In this document: piece by piece, positions 1 to 8,052 of the stretch
Layout: every line of letters begins with the position of its first letter
How positions within the stretch are numbered: the stretch's first letter is position 1
Source: JBBRZF01 sp038236965
GTDB taxonomy: Bacteria > Acidobacteriota > Terriglobia > Terriglobales > Acidobacteriaceae
Assembly (NCBI GenBank): GCA_038236965.1
Contig: JBBRZF010000099.1
Coordinates: forward strand, 1-13,059
Length of the DNA: 13,059 nt
Reading direction: 5' to 3'
Notes under the pieces: generated by a model
Database searches by the model: none
Told to the model about the DNA's origin: nothing
The model's input: only the letters and a program-made list of their open reading frames with translations
Made by a program: the position numbers and the translations under genes

Positions 1-1
1 G

Positions 2-142
2 AACCTGAGCAACGGCACTACCATCCTGCGTACGTCGGACGACAGCACGGTGACGACGATCAAGTCTCCCAAGCTGGGCTCGACGTGTACGACGGGGTGC
101 CAGCTGTTCAATCCGACGTACGTGTTCACAAAACGGATCTAG
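2..142 (+). CDS. C-terminal fragment of an unrecognised protein (5' end outside window)
   Basis: An open frame enters from the left edge and ends at TAG 140-142, giving 46 residues ending in VFTKRI. The fragment is rich in Thr/Ser, contains a Cys pair (CTTGC) and has no recognisable catalytic motif; the composition would suit an extracellular or beta-rich protein, but this is inference. A strong hairpin terminator begins 24 bp after the stop, which supports this as the true reading frame and the 3' end of a transcription unit convergent with the chemotaxis operon. The family cannot be named from this piece. Confidence 0.6.
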   Translation, partial: NLSNGTTILRTSDDSTVTTIKSPKLGSTCTTGCQLFNPTYVFTKRI

Positions 143-165
143 CCACAGCACGGAACGGAAAAGGG

Positions 166-195
166 AAGGGCTGGTTCTCGCGAACCAGCCCTTTT
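166..195. terminator. Bidirectional rho-independent terminator between convergent genes
   Basis: A perfect 12-bp stem (166-177 with 182-193, core GGGCTGGTTC/GAACCAGCCC) closes a TCGC loop. On the plus strand it runs into TTTTCG; on the minus strand the stem is followed by CCCTTTTCC. It lies between the plus-strand stop at 142 and the cheX stop at 215, where a shared terminator for two convergent operons is expected. Confidence 0.85.
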
Positions 196-214
196 CGTTG
201 CGGCAACGAGTGTT

Positions 215-709
215 CTATGCGGTGGTTGTGCGCTCGGCCCGACGGCGACGGTTGTAGCGCATCGCGATATTCATGTAGACGATTCCGGCGGAGGTCTCGA
301 AGTACATGACCAACGCTTCGGTGTCTTCGCTGCTTTTGAGGCCTTCGTCGGCGCTATGCACCTCGGGGGGATGTATCTTGAAGCGGAAGCCCTGATCGTT
401 GAGCGAAGTGATGGCGTTTCCGATGACGAGGTTAGCGAGTTCCGAGACGGTTTCGCGAACCATGGAATCGGTCTCATCGACCGGCATGCCGGAGAGAGCG
501 GTTGCGAAGGTGGCGGCGGTAGAGGTCTCGAGGTCAAAGATGACGCGGCCTTCAATGTCGCCGCTGACGGCGACGAGGGCGGCCATGCCGTGACGGCGAT
601 AGGCCTCTTCCTCCATGCTGAGGTCGCCGACGCGGGTGTTGCAAGCGAGCGTCTGGGCGAGCACGGCGTCGGCGGCGTTGATGAAGGGCTGAATCAATTC
701 CATGCGCAT
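215..709 (-). CDS. cheX: CheX-type CheY-P phosphatase
   Basis: A 164-residue protein of the CheX/CheC/FliY phosphatase group, which removes the phosphate from CheY-P and so ends the chemotactic signal. The diagnostic helix motif is at residues 86-98 (ETVSELANLVIGN), with the catalytic pair E90 and N93 of the ExxN signature and the following G97/N98. One ExxN helix and no flagellar-switch C-terminal domain fit CheX better than CheC or FliY. The first ATG (707-709) overlaps the cheY stop as TAATG, and AGGAG lies just upstream, so the two are probably translationally coupled. A second ATG two codons later is a less likely start. It is the last gene of the operon, followed by the terminator at 166-195. 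A basic RRRR stretch near the C-terminus is unexplained. Confidence 0.85.
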   Translation of the reverse strand: MRMELIQPFINAADAVLAQTLACNTRVGDLSMEEEAYRRHGMAALVAVSGDIEGRVIFDLETSTAATFATALSGMPVDETDSMVRETVSELANLVIGNAITSLNDQGFRFKIHPPEVHSADEGLKSSEDTEALVMYFETSAGIVYMNIAMRYNRRRRAERTTTA

Positions 710-1161
710 TACTGTATATCTCCTGCGCTGGCTGCGCTTCCGGCGACGACCATTGCTTCTTCGCCGAGGACATACTTGATGACCTCGTAAAGGACTTCGG
801 GCTTGACCGGTTTCTGGACGAAGTGACGCGCGCCTTTTTGCAGGGCGGCGACGATGTTTTCCTGGTATCCGACGGAGGAGACCATGACGATGCGGGCGTC
901 GGGATGCTGGCGGACGATGCGCTCAGCGGCCTCGATGCCTTCCATCTGCGGCATGGTGATGTCCATGAGCACGAGGTCGGGCTTGGTGCGGTCGTATTCC
1001 GTGATGGCGGTACAGCCGTCGCCCGCCTCTCCCGCGACGAGTCCACCAAATGCCTCGATCATGCGGGTGAGATTCTTGCGTGCGAACACCGAGTCATCCA
1101 CTACGAGGTAGCGGACAGGCTGTTTATCTTTCGATTTAAGCAGAGCCGGAAATTGCTCCAT
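709..1161 (-). CDS. cheY: CheY-like single-domain response regulator
   Basis: A receiver-only protein of 150 residues from the chosen start. It takes phosphate from CheA and acts as the diffusible output of the chemotaxis system. Residues (chosen start = 1): acidic pair D22/D23 (VVDDS), phosphorylated D67 (LMDITMP), switch S95 (MVSS), invariant K117 (QKP) and F114 where E. coli CheY has Tyr106. It has about 17 residues before the receiver and a short Ala/Gly tail after it, with no DNA-binding domain. Start choice: ATG at 1161 has GAGGAA (1174-1169) 7 nt upstream; an in-frame ATG at 1182 would add seven residues but has no good ribosome site. The stop overlaps the cheX start by 1 nt, and cheB ends 76 bp upstream. 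CheY identity rests on context; the sequence alone says receiver domain. Confidence 0.88.
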   Translation of the reverse strand: MEQFPALLKSKDKQPVRYLVVDDSVFARKNLTRMIEAFGGLVAGEAGDGCTAITEYDRTKPDLVLMDITMPQMEGIEAAERIVRQHPDARIVMVSSVGYQENIVAALQKGARHFVQKPVKPEVLYEVIKYVLGEEAMVVAGSAASAGDIQ

Positions 1162-1237
1162 AACAAAGTTCCTCACATCCATCGGCCCGGTTGAACTCCG
1201 GACCCGAAATCTAACCCGCGATCATGCGGGGAAAACG

Positions 1238-2320
1238 TTATTGCGTATTGGCTCCGGTGCGAGCGCGACCGGCTACGCACTGAGCCTGCAAAGTATTAGC
1301 CATGGCATCGAGCGGGACGACGCGGTTTGCATATCCGCGTTCTACCGCAGCCTTGGGCATTCCATAGACGACACAAGAATCTTCACTCTGGGCGACGGTC
1401 AATCCGCCAGCCTGTTTGACTGCGCCCATTCCCTCTGCGCCATCTTCGCCCATGCCGGTCATCAAGACGGCGATGCAGTCGCGGCCGAATTCAGTGGCGA
1501 CCGAGCGGAAGAGAACATCGACGGAAGGGCGGTGTCCGTTGACACGCTCCTCGTCGGAGAGGACGACGATGTCGCCGAGTGGCATACGACGCACCTTGAT
1601 GTGGCGGTTGCCGGGGCAGATGAGAACGCGTCCGGCAAGCAGCATGTCGCCGGATTGCGCTTCCTTGACTTCGACGGAACAGCACTCGTCGAGACGGCGA
1701 GCGAAGAGTTCGGTGAAGCCTTCGGGCATATGCTGGACGACGACGATGGCACCGGGAAAGTCAGCCGGAAGTTGCGAAAGCATGTACTGCAAAGCGTTGG
1801 GCCCGCCGGTGGAGATTCCGATGGCAACGGTCTTGACCGGAGGCTGTCGGCGCTCCAGTTTGCGCTTGTTGGCCTTGGCGGGAATGAAATCCAATTCGTG
1901 CACGTTGGGGCTGACCTTGGTTCCGGCAGCGGCCTTGATCTTGGATATAAGTTCGCCGGCGATCTCGTCCATTTGAGCGGACAAGACATCTTTGGGCTTG
2001 GCCACGAAATCGAATGCGCCGTGCGAGAGCGCTTTGAAGGTTGTCGACGCGCCCTGGGTGGTGTGGGAGCTGACGACGATGACGGGAATCCTGTATCGCT
2101 TGGTGATCTCCTTGAGCGTGGCCATTCCGTCCATGCGAGGCATCTCGAGGTCGAGGGTGATGACGTTGGGCTTGAGTTCCTCAATCTTGCGCAAAGCGAA
2201 GGTTCCATCCATGGCGGTACCGACAACCTGTATGGAAGAATCGCGCTCAATGATCTGAGGAATAAGTTTCCGCATGAGGGCGGAATCGTCTACTACGAGA
2301 ACTCGAACTGGCTGCCTCAT
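1238..2320 (-). CDS. cheB: CheB: chemotaxis protein-glutamate methylesterase/deamidase
   Basis: A 360-residue protein with the standard two-domain CheB layout and normal length. The N-terminal receiver (about 1-125) has D11/D12, phosphorylated D57 (TLDLEMP), S84 and K108. After a basic linker (about 130-160) the catalytic domain (about 163-350) has the Ser-His-Asp triad: S170 in GISTGGP, H197 in VVQHMPEGFT and D293 in GMGEDG. It hydrolyses receptor glutamyl methyl esters (and deamidates glutamines) when phosphorylated by CheA, opposing CheR during adaptation. Its ATG (2320-2318) overlaps the cheA TGA as ATGA, indicating coupled translation. All key residues are present, so it should be active. 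Confidence 0.97.
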   Translation of the reverse strand: MRQPVRVLVVDDSALMRKLIPQIIERDSSIQVVGTAMDGTFALRKIEELKPNVITLDLEMPRMDGMATLKEITKRYRIPVIVVSSHTTQGASTTFKALSHGAFDFVAKPKDVLSAQMDEIAGELISKIKAAAGTKVSPNVHELDFIPAKANKRKLERRQPPVKTVAIGISTGGPNALQYMLSQLPADFPGAIVVVQHMPEGFTELFARRLDECCSVEVKEAQSGDMLLAGRVLICPGNRHIKVRRMPLGDIVVLSDEERVNGHRPSVDVLFRSVATEFGRDCIAVLMTGMGEDGAEGMGAVKQAGGLTVAQSEDSCVVYGMPKAAVERGYANRVVPLDAMANTLQAQCVAGRARTGANTQ

Positions 2321-4479
2321 ACTGTGGCCCCCGCTACCAAACGGCCATCATTACCCAGCATGGCTGCGCGCCCGAGGCGTTCCACCACGGCTGAAATATT
2401 GAGAATGAGGACGACGGTGCCGTCACCCAGGATGGAAGCGCCGTTGACGAGTTCGGTAGCCACAATCTGATCGTCAAGCGCCTTGATGACCAGCTCTTCT
2501 TCGCCCTTCAATCGGTCTACGACGAGGCCGAATTTACGGTCGGCCATGGCGACGACGATGATGAAGAGGCGTTTTCCTTTTTGTCCGGAGGCTCCGGGCA
2601 CAAGCTTATTGAGACGGACGAGGGTAACGACCTCATCGCGCATCTGCAGCACTTCGTGATTGTCAACGACGTGGATGTCGGATTCGGAGGCGCGCGCAAT
2701 CTCAAGCACGGAACCGAGCGGCACAGCGTAGAGGCGCGAGTTCACGTGGAAGAGCAAGGCCTTGATGATGGCCAGAGTAAGCGGAAGTCGCAGCCGGAAA
2801 GTGGTGCCGACGCCAACTTCGGTATGGATGGAGATGGAACCCTTGAGGCGATCGATGACGGCTTTAACGACGTCCATGCCGACACCGCGTCCGGAGATGT
2901 TGGTGATGTGCTCGGCGGTGCTGAGCCCGGCATGGAAGATGAGGTGGAGCACTTCGGTGTCGTTGAGCCGGGCGGCGTCATCCGGTTTGAGGATTCCGCT
3001 GGAGATTGCCTTGGCGATGACGGCTTCGCGGTCGATGCCGCGCCCGTCGTCAGAAATCTCAATGACGACCTGGTTGGCCTGATGATAGGCGTTGAGGCGA
3101 ATGGTGCCTTGCGGCGGCTTTCCGGCGGCGATGCGCTGCTCGGGCGGTTCAATGCCGTGATCGACGGCGTTGCGCACGAGGTGCGTCATGGGTTCGGCGA
3201 GGGCGTCGAGAATGGTCTTGTCGAGGTCGGTGTTCTCGCCTTCGAGCACCAGGGCGACATCCTTGTTCTGTTGTTTGGAAACATCGCGCACGACGCGGGG
3301 GAAACGGCGGAAGAGCTGCTCGACCGGCACCATGCGGATTTTCATCACGGAACGCTGAAGCTTGTTGAGTACTTGAGCCTGGAAGCCCATGGCATCGGCG
3401 AACTTGGATCGCAGCGGGTCTTTTGCGAAACGCTTGCCGAAATCTGCCACGGCTTGCTGGAGCATGGATTTGCTGATGATGAGCTCGCCGACGAGGTCGA
3501 GAACGCTGTCGATGCGGTCGGCGTCGACGCGCAAAAGATTTTCAAGAGCGACGGCCTGACGCTCGCTGGCAGCCTTCTCGGCGTCAGTGCGGGGACCGTG
3601 GTGGGGCTCGTAGCCGCGTGTCCCCAAAATCGGTGCGGGGTTCACAGGCGCGGGCGCGGGCTCATCCGCAGGCGCAGGGACAGGCGCAGGGACATCGTTG
3701 AGGATTCCAAGGAGGTCGTGCTCGGGCTCGGGAGCGGGAACAGGTTCGGAGGCCGCGAGTTGCTCGACCAGGATACGGGAGACGACGGCGGGAATCTTGC
3801 CCTTCTTGGTGATCCAGTCGGCTTGGTGATGACTGGCGAGCGCGACTTCGACGAGCTTGACGTCGGCTGAAGGAGTGTCTGCGTCGGGATGCATGACGAG
3901 CACGGTACCGACTTCCTGCAAGACGTTGGAGATGAGTTGCAGGGCGGCGGCGCGCATGGGGCAATTGGTATCGATGACGAGAGCGACGTTGTAGACGAGC
4001 TGTCCGCGGACGGCGTGCTGCGAAATGACGAGGCGCTCGTATTCAGTCCAGGCGAATTTGGGGAGCAGGGGTTCGTCGCCGGAATCGCCGGTGGGGGCGA
4101 TGACGGAGCGAATCATCTCGCGCAGGGAATCGCCGGCGGGGGGCTGCATCTCGCCCTTGTAGGCGGCGAGCATGGCGTCGAAAATATCGGCTGCGCTGAG
4201 GATGAGTTCCGCGAGATGGGTGTTGGCGGATTTTGCCAGCTCGGGGGTGAGGACATCTTCGAGTTCGTGGGCGAGTTCGCTGAGTTCGCGATAGCCGCAA
4301 GCGGCCGAGTCACCCTTGAGGGTGTGGACGGTGCGGCGGATGTTTCGTACGACTTCCGGGTCAGAAGGGTCTCGCTCGAGCACAAGACCTTCATCGTTGA
4401 GCGCCTGCAGGAGTTCCTGCGCGCTTTCGAAGAAGATATTGCGGAGTTCGTCTGCCCGTTCGTCGGAAAAGAAGTTCAC
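2317..4479 (-). CDS. cheA: CheA: chemotaxis histidine kinase
   Basis: A 720-residue soluble kinase that phosphorylates CheY and CheB under receptor/CheW control. Domains in order: Hpt/P1 (about 5-110) with phospho-accepting H52 in VHTLKGDSAACG; a P2-like region (about 145-240) divergent in sequence; a Pro/Ala-rich linker (about 246-285); P3 dimerisation (about 315-380); P4 ATPase with N-box N437 (HLVRNAVDHG), G1 DDGRGID (477-483) and G2 ISGRGVGMD (528-536); and the CheW-like P5 domain (about 570-705). The start is GTG at 4479-4477, overlapping the cheR TGA as GTGA; the stop overlaps cheB as ATGA. It therefore sits translationally coupled between cheR and cheB. No C-terminal receiver is fused, so CheY and CheB are its separate targets. 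Confidence 0.97.
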   Translation of the reverse strand: MNFFSDERADELRNIFFESAQELLQALNDEGLVLERDPSDPEVVRNIRRTVHTLKGDSAACGYRELSELAHELEDVLTPELAKSANTHLAELILSAADIFDAMLAAYKGEMQPPAGDSLREMIRSVIAPTGDSGDEPLLPKFAWTEYERLVISQHAVRGQLVYNVALVIDTNCPMRAAALQLISNVLQEVGTVLVMHPDADTPSADVKLVEVALASHHQADWITKKGKIPAVVSRILVEQLAASEPVPAPEPEHDLLGILNDVPAPVPAPADEPAPAPVNPAPILGTRGYEPHHGPRTDAEKAASERQAVALENLLRVDADRIDSVLDLVGELIISKSMLQQAVADFGKRFAKDPLRSKFADAMGFQAQVLNKLQRSVMKIRMVPVEQLFRRFPRVVRDVSKQQNKDVALVLEGENTDLDKTILDALAEPMTHLVRNAVDHGIEPPEQRIAAGKPPQGTIRLNAYHQANQVVIEISDDGRGIDREAVIAKAISSGILKPDDAARLNDTEVLHLIFHAGLSTAEHITNISGRGVGMDVVKAVIDRLKGSISIHTEVGVGTTFRLRLPLTLAIIKALLFHVNSRLYAVPLGSVLEIARASESDIHVVDNHEVLQMRDEVVTLVRLNKLVPGASGQKGKRLFIIVVAMADRKFGLVVDRLKGEEELVIKALDDQIVATELVNGASILGDGTVVLILNISAVVERLGRAAMLGNDGRLVAGATV

Positions 4480-5384
4480 GAATTAGAAGCCTCTATGCGC
4501 TGGTATGCGGTGCCGTTATCGAGATGGATCATGCGGAACTTGTCGGTCAATCCGAAGAGAGACTCGGCGTGTCCGACGAAGAGATAGCCTTCCGGATTCA
4601 AGCAGCGCCAGAACTTGTTGACCAGGCGTTTCTGTTCGGCTTCGTCGAAATAGATCATGACGTTGCGACAGAAGATGACGTCGTTACGCTGGGGCAGGAA
4701 CTCGGTCTTGAGATTGTGAAAATCGAAGTGGACGAGTTCCTTGACGTTCTTCTTGATGGCGTAGCGGTCACCTACCTTGTCGAAATAGCGAAGGCGATAG
4801 GTGTAGTCGACGGGCTCCATCTGGTGCTCGGGATACATGCCTTCCTGGGCGGCGCGCAGGACGGAATAATTGATGTCGGATGCGAGGATCTCCACGCGCC
4901 AGGGGGGCGGGATGAGCGGCTTTGGCGAAGGCATTTCAAAGGGCAGGGGATTGCGCAAGTAGTAGTAGGCCAGCGCGTCGCTGATCTGCATGGCAGCCGT
5001 GTAGGGTTCCTGTCCAGTGGAACAACCGGCGCTCCAGAGGCGCAGCGACCAGTCGCGGCGTTCCTGTTTGCGATGGAGTATCTCTTCGAGAATGGTCTTC
5101 TGAAAAAGGTCGAGCTGCGGTTTGTTGCGGAAGAAACTTGTCTCGTTGACCGTAAGGTGTTCGAGCAGGGCGGACAGCTCCGTTTTACCTTCGCGGCTGG
5201 TGAGCAGCCGGTAGTAGTTATAGAAGGAGTCAAGGCCGCAGATCTTGAGACGACGCTGCAAGCGGTCCTGCAGGAAGTGTGCGCGACGCTCGTCGAAGAA
5301 CATGCCGCACTCCTGATAGATCAGGGTCTGCAGCAGCTTCAACTCCGGGTCGGTCAAAACGATTGCACTAGACGGTGTGGCCAT
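4476..5384 (-). CDS. cheR: CheR: chemotaxis receptor methyltransferase
   Basis: A 302-residue SAM-dependent methyltransferase that methylates receptor glutamates. Seen: N-terminal helical domain with TVNETSFFR (78-86); SAM motif I around LWSAGCSTGQEPYTAAM (116-132); acidic ASDIN (168-172, D170); FCRNVMIYF (238-246) and LFVGHAESL (268-276). A Pro-rich stretch near residues 144-162 (PSPKPLIPPP) lies between motif I and the acidic loop and looks like an insertion relative to typical CheR. The open frame extends 57 codons further upstream to 5555, into cheW, but family alignment begins at ATG 5384; the ribosome site there is weak (no clear purine block). The 118-bp gap to cheW contains a modest ATGGT/ACCAT hairpin (5415-5434) and no convincing promoter. 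The 3' end overlaps cheA as GTGA. Confidence 0.94.
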   Translation of the reverse strand: MATPSSAIVLTDPELKLLQTLIYQECGMFFDERRAHFLQDRLQRRLKICGLDSFYNYYRLLTSREGKTELSALLEHLTVNETSFFRNKPQLDLFQKTILEEILHRKQERRDWSLRLWSAGCSTGQEPYTAAMQISDALAYYYLRNPLPFEMPSPKPLIPPPWRVEILASDINYSVLRAAQEGMYPEHQMEPVDYTYRLRYFDKVGDRYAIKKNVKELVHFDFHNLKTEFLPQRNDVIFCRNVMIYFDEAEQKRLVNKFWRCLNPEGYLFVGHAESLFGLTDKFRMIHLDNGTAYQRIEASNS

Positions 5385-5502
5385 TCGCGCGTTACCAGCC
5401 TTTACTATCGGTTCATGGTGCGCTCGACGACCATCGGGCAAAACACTCGATGGCATCGATGTCCGTAACTTAGAGCACGGGTTTGACCCCGCAAAACACA
5501 AG

Positions 5503-5979
5503 CTATCTAGCGACGGCAGTGGTGTCGGCGACTTCGCCGATACGTTTGAGTTCACCGCGCTGAAGGATCTTGGTGAGATCGATCAGGATGATGAGCCTGC
5601 CGCGAAATTTACCTACGCCGGTGACATAGTTGAGTTCGCCCTCTTCGAAAATATTGGGAGGCGGATCGACCTGATCGTTGGGAATCTTCAGGACTTCGCT
5701 GGCGGCATCGACGATAAGTCCGACGAGTTTGCCATCGATCTCGCTGACGATGATGCGGTTCTTCTTGTGGCTTGTGATCTCGCGCTCGCGGAAACGCTTG
5801 CGGAGATCGATGATGGAGATGATCTTTCCGCGCAGGTTGATGACGCCTTCGATGAAGTCAGGCGAATCGGGCACGGCGGTAATCTCGGGGACGCGCACGA
5901 TCTCATGCACGAGCGCGATGTTGACGCCGAAAGTCTCGCGTCCGACGCGGAAGCCGACGATATGCAGGTCTTTCGCCAT
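5503..5979 (-). CDS. cheW: CheW: receptor-kinase coupling protein
   Basis: A 158-residue single-domain CheW, the usual family length. It bridges receptors and the CheA P5 domain in the signalling array. The family signature is GVINLRGKIISIIDLRKRF (45-63), with the second-half motifs VGLIVDAASEV (86-96) and a strand-rich segment at 118-139 including FRGRLIILIDL. ATG at 5979 is preceded by GAGGG (5988-5984). It starts 11 bp after the receptor stop, so the two are almost certainly co-transcribed and made in step. Nothing unusual is seen in the core residues. Confidence 0.96.
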   Translation of the reverse strand: MAKDLHIVGFRVGRETFGVNIALVHEIVRVPEITAVPDSPDFIEGVINLRGKIISIIDLRKRFREREITSHKKNRIIVSEIDGKLVGLIVDAASEVLKIPNDQVDPPPNIFEEGELNYVTGVGKFRGRLIILIDLTKILQRGELKRIGEVADTTAVAR

Positions 5980-5990
5980 AATGCCCTCGC

Positions 5991-7943
5991 CTAGGAACGT
6001 CCAGCCAATGCGTACTTGGCGCCCTGCAGCTTATGAGTCTCTTCTTCGCGGCGGTTGGCCGCGCCGCGCGCGCCGGCGGTGTCGATGATGAAGCGATCCA
6101 TGGATTCGAGCATGGAGCGAGCCATCTTGGACATCTGTTCGGCGGAAGCGGCGAGTTCGGTGGAGCCGGAAGTGGATTGCTGCACCATCTCGCGCATGCG
6201 CTCCATAGCTCGGACAACGGCTTGCGCGCCGCTGGCCTGTTCTTCCACGGAAGAGTTGATCTCGTGGGTGATCTCGTTGAGGCGCGTGGTGGCCTTGGCG
6301 ATCTGCGTGGAACCGTGCGATTGCTCGTTGGTGGCGGCGCCGATCTCCTGCGCGAACTTGAAGACTTCGGTGACGACGTTAGAGATCTTCTTCAACGCCA
6401 TGGAGAGGTCGGTTCCGAGGGTAAGGCCTTCGTTGACGATGGTGGTGCTCTTATCCATGTTTTCAACGGCCTTGCGCGCTTCCTTCTGAATGCTCTGGAT
6501 AAGCTCGGAAATCTCCTTGGTGGACTGCGCGGATTTTTCCGCGAGTTTGCGAACTTCGTCAGCAACGACTGCGAATCCGAGCCCGTGCTCTCCGGCGCGG
6601 GCGGCTTCGATGGCAGCGTTGAGGGCGAGAAGATTGGTCTGCTCGGAGATGTCGTCGATGACTTCGACGATCTTTCCGATGTCGTCTGCACGCTGACCGA
6701 GAGCGCCGATGATCTCGGCGGAAGAGCCGATGGTGGTGTTGATGCGACTGAGTCCGTCGGTGGTCTTCTGCATGGTTCCGATGCCGCTCTGCACTTCTTC
6801 GCGCGAACGGTTGGAGATGTCGAGGAGGACCTTGGCGGTGTCGGCGACGCGCTGAATGCTGGCAACCATCTGGTCGATGGAGGCAGAAGTCTCGCTGACG
6901 CTGGAAGCCTGAATCTGCGTGTTCTTCACCATGTTCTGCACGTTGATGGACATCTCGTGCATGGTGCTGGTGACCTCATCGATGGCAGAAGAGGACTGAA
7001 CGCTGATCTTGGCGGACTCGTCGGAGGCGTCGGCAACCTGGTTGGAACCGGCAGCGACCTGGGAAGCGGCGTCGCGAACGTTGCGCACCATGCCGCGGAG
7101 TCCGGTGGTCATGCCGCCGAAGGCGATGGCCAGGGTGTCGCGCTTGGAGCGAGGCTCAACCTGCACGGAGAGGTCACCACCGGCGATGGCTTCGGAAACT
7201 CCGGCCATCTCCTTGAGGTAGAGGACCATGTTGGTGAAGGTTCGAGCCAGTTCGCCGATCTCGTCCTTGCGGTCGATATCGATATTGTGTTCGAGGTCGC
7301 CAGAATCGCCGATCTCTCGCGCCACGGAGATGAGGTGCGACAGGGGATCGGTGATGGAACTGGCGGTCCTGAAGGCGATGAACATTCCGAGAATAAGGGC
7401 GATGAGGGTTCCGATGATGGAAACGCCATTGTCCCAGGTACGACGAGTGGAAATATTCTCTGCGTTATCGCGATCGACTTTTTCCAGCAGTTCGGTGGAG
7501 TTCTTGACCCACTTGGCAGGATCGGCGGTTAGATAAGCGACCTGGAGATCGGCGACGGTTGCGTTGCCGGCATCGACTTCCTTGCGCTTCTCGATCATCT
7601 TGGCGGCGAAATTGGAGTCCCAATCGCGCTCAAGGCCTTCCAGCGTGACCAACTGGCTCTTCTGTTCGGCAGTCTGCGACTTAGACTGTGCGTCGCGGAT
7701 GAGGTCGCCGAGCAGGCTTTCGCCCTTGTGCAGGGTATCGACATCATTGGGGGCGCCGCTGAGCAGGTATCCGTTGAGGGTGACACGGTTGCTCATGACC
7801 TGGAAACGGACCTTTTCGACGGCGGAAGCGAGTTCCGTTGCGCGAGTAGCGGCAAATTTGGCCAGCAGATTCACGGAAAAGAGAACCAGCACAATTCCAA
7901 GAATGAGTCCGAAGTTAAGGAAGAGCTTTTTGCGAATCGTCAT
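5991..7943 (-). CDS. Methyl-accepting chemotaxis protein with CHASE3-like sensor and tandem HAMP
   Basis: A 650-residue transmembrane receptor. Order: TM1 (about 8-29), a periplasmic helical region (about 30-172) resembling CHASE3 (NGYLLSGAP at 57-65, Gln/Leu-rich helices), TM2 (about 174-192), a HAMP domain (about 193-247), a second HAMP-like unit (about 248-300, EAIAGGDLSV), then the long coiled-coil signalling domain (about 300-620). The conserved hairpin tip lies at 432-461 (SEQTNLLALNAAIEAARAGE region followed by GLGFAVVADEVR). It binds CheW/CheA and should be methylated by CheR and CheB. The tail (KYALAGRS) has no NWETF-type CheR tether. ATG 7943 has GGAGG 9 nt upstream. The ligand cannot be predicted; CHASE3 domains have no known common ligand. 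Confidence 0.95.
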   Translation of the reverse strand: MTIRKKLFLNFGLILGIVLVLFSVNLLAKFAATRATELASAVEKVRFQVMSNRVTLNGYLLSGAPNDVDTLHKGESLLGDLIRDAQSKSQTAEQKSQLVTLEGLERDWDSNFAAKMIEKRKEVDAGNATVADLQVAYLTADPAKWVKNSTELLEKVDRDNAENISTRRTWDNGVSIIGTLIALILGMFIAFRTASSITDPLSHLISVAREIGDSGDLEHNIDIDRKDEIGELARTFTNMVLYLKEMAGVSEAIAGGDLSVQVEPRSKRDTLAIAFGGMTTGLRGMVRNVRDAASQVAAGSNQVADASDESAKISVQSSSAIDEVTSTMHEMSINVQNMVKNTQIQASSVSETSASIDQMVASIQRVADTAKVLLDISNRSREEVQSGIGTMQKTTDGLSRINTTIGSSAEIIGALGQRADDIGKIVEVIDDISEQTNLLALNAAIEAARAGEHGLGFAVVADEVRKLAEKSAQSTKEISELIQSIQKEARKAVENMDKSTTIVNEGLTLGTDLSMALKKISNVVTEVFKFAQEIGAATNEQSHGSTQIAKATTRLNEITHEINSSVEEQASGAQAVVRAMERMREMVQQSTSGSTELAASAEQMSKMARSMLESMDRFIIDTAGARGAANRREEETHKLQGAKYALAGRS

Positions 7944-7982
7944 TTGTATAGCCTCCGTCCAAGGGGCATCGGCCCAGTGGAT

Positions 7983-8039
7983 CCGAACCGGCTAGCCATT
8001 CGGCTGAAAAGCTTGGCTGCGCGCACCGGTGAGCGCAGC
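7983..8039 (-). promoter_or_regulatory. Two hairpins between the TonB-domain gene and the receptor gene
   Basis: The 109-bp gap contains two inverted repeats: GCTGCGC/GCGCAGC (8016-8022 with 8033-8039, 10-nt loop that is itself partly palindromic) and CCGAA/TTCGG (7983-7987 with 7999-8003, enclosing GGCTAGCC). Read on the minus strand, the first hairpin is followed by CAAGCTTTTCAG, a poor U-tract. They may partly terminate or stabilise mRNA so that the first gene and the receptor are made at different levels. Real function is unproven. Confidence 0.35.
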
Positions 8040-8052
8040 GAGGATATCGGTG

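Noticed and set aside
1215..1230. CCCGC/GCGGG inverted repeat between cheB and cheY as a terminator
   Set aside because: Only a 5-bp stem, and on the minus strand it is not followed by a T-run; the operon plausibly reads through.
5385..5555. Upstream extension of cheR by 57 codons into cheW
   Set aside because: The extra residues do not resemble CheR, would overlap cheW, and family similarity begins at the ATG at 5384.
6033..7532. A 499-codon open frame antisense to the MCP gene
   Set aside because: The MCP frame has clear domains and a GGAGG site. The antisense translation is Gly/Asp/Val-rich with no recognisable domain, a typical shadow of GC-rich codon use.
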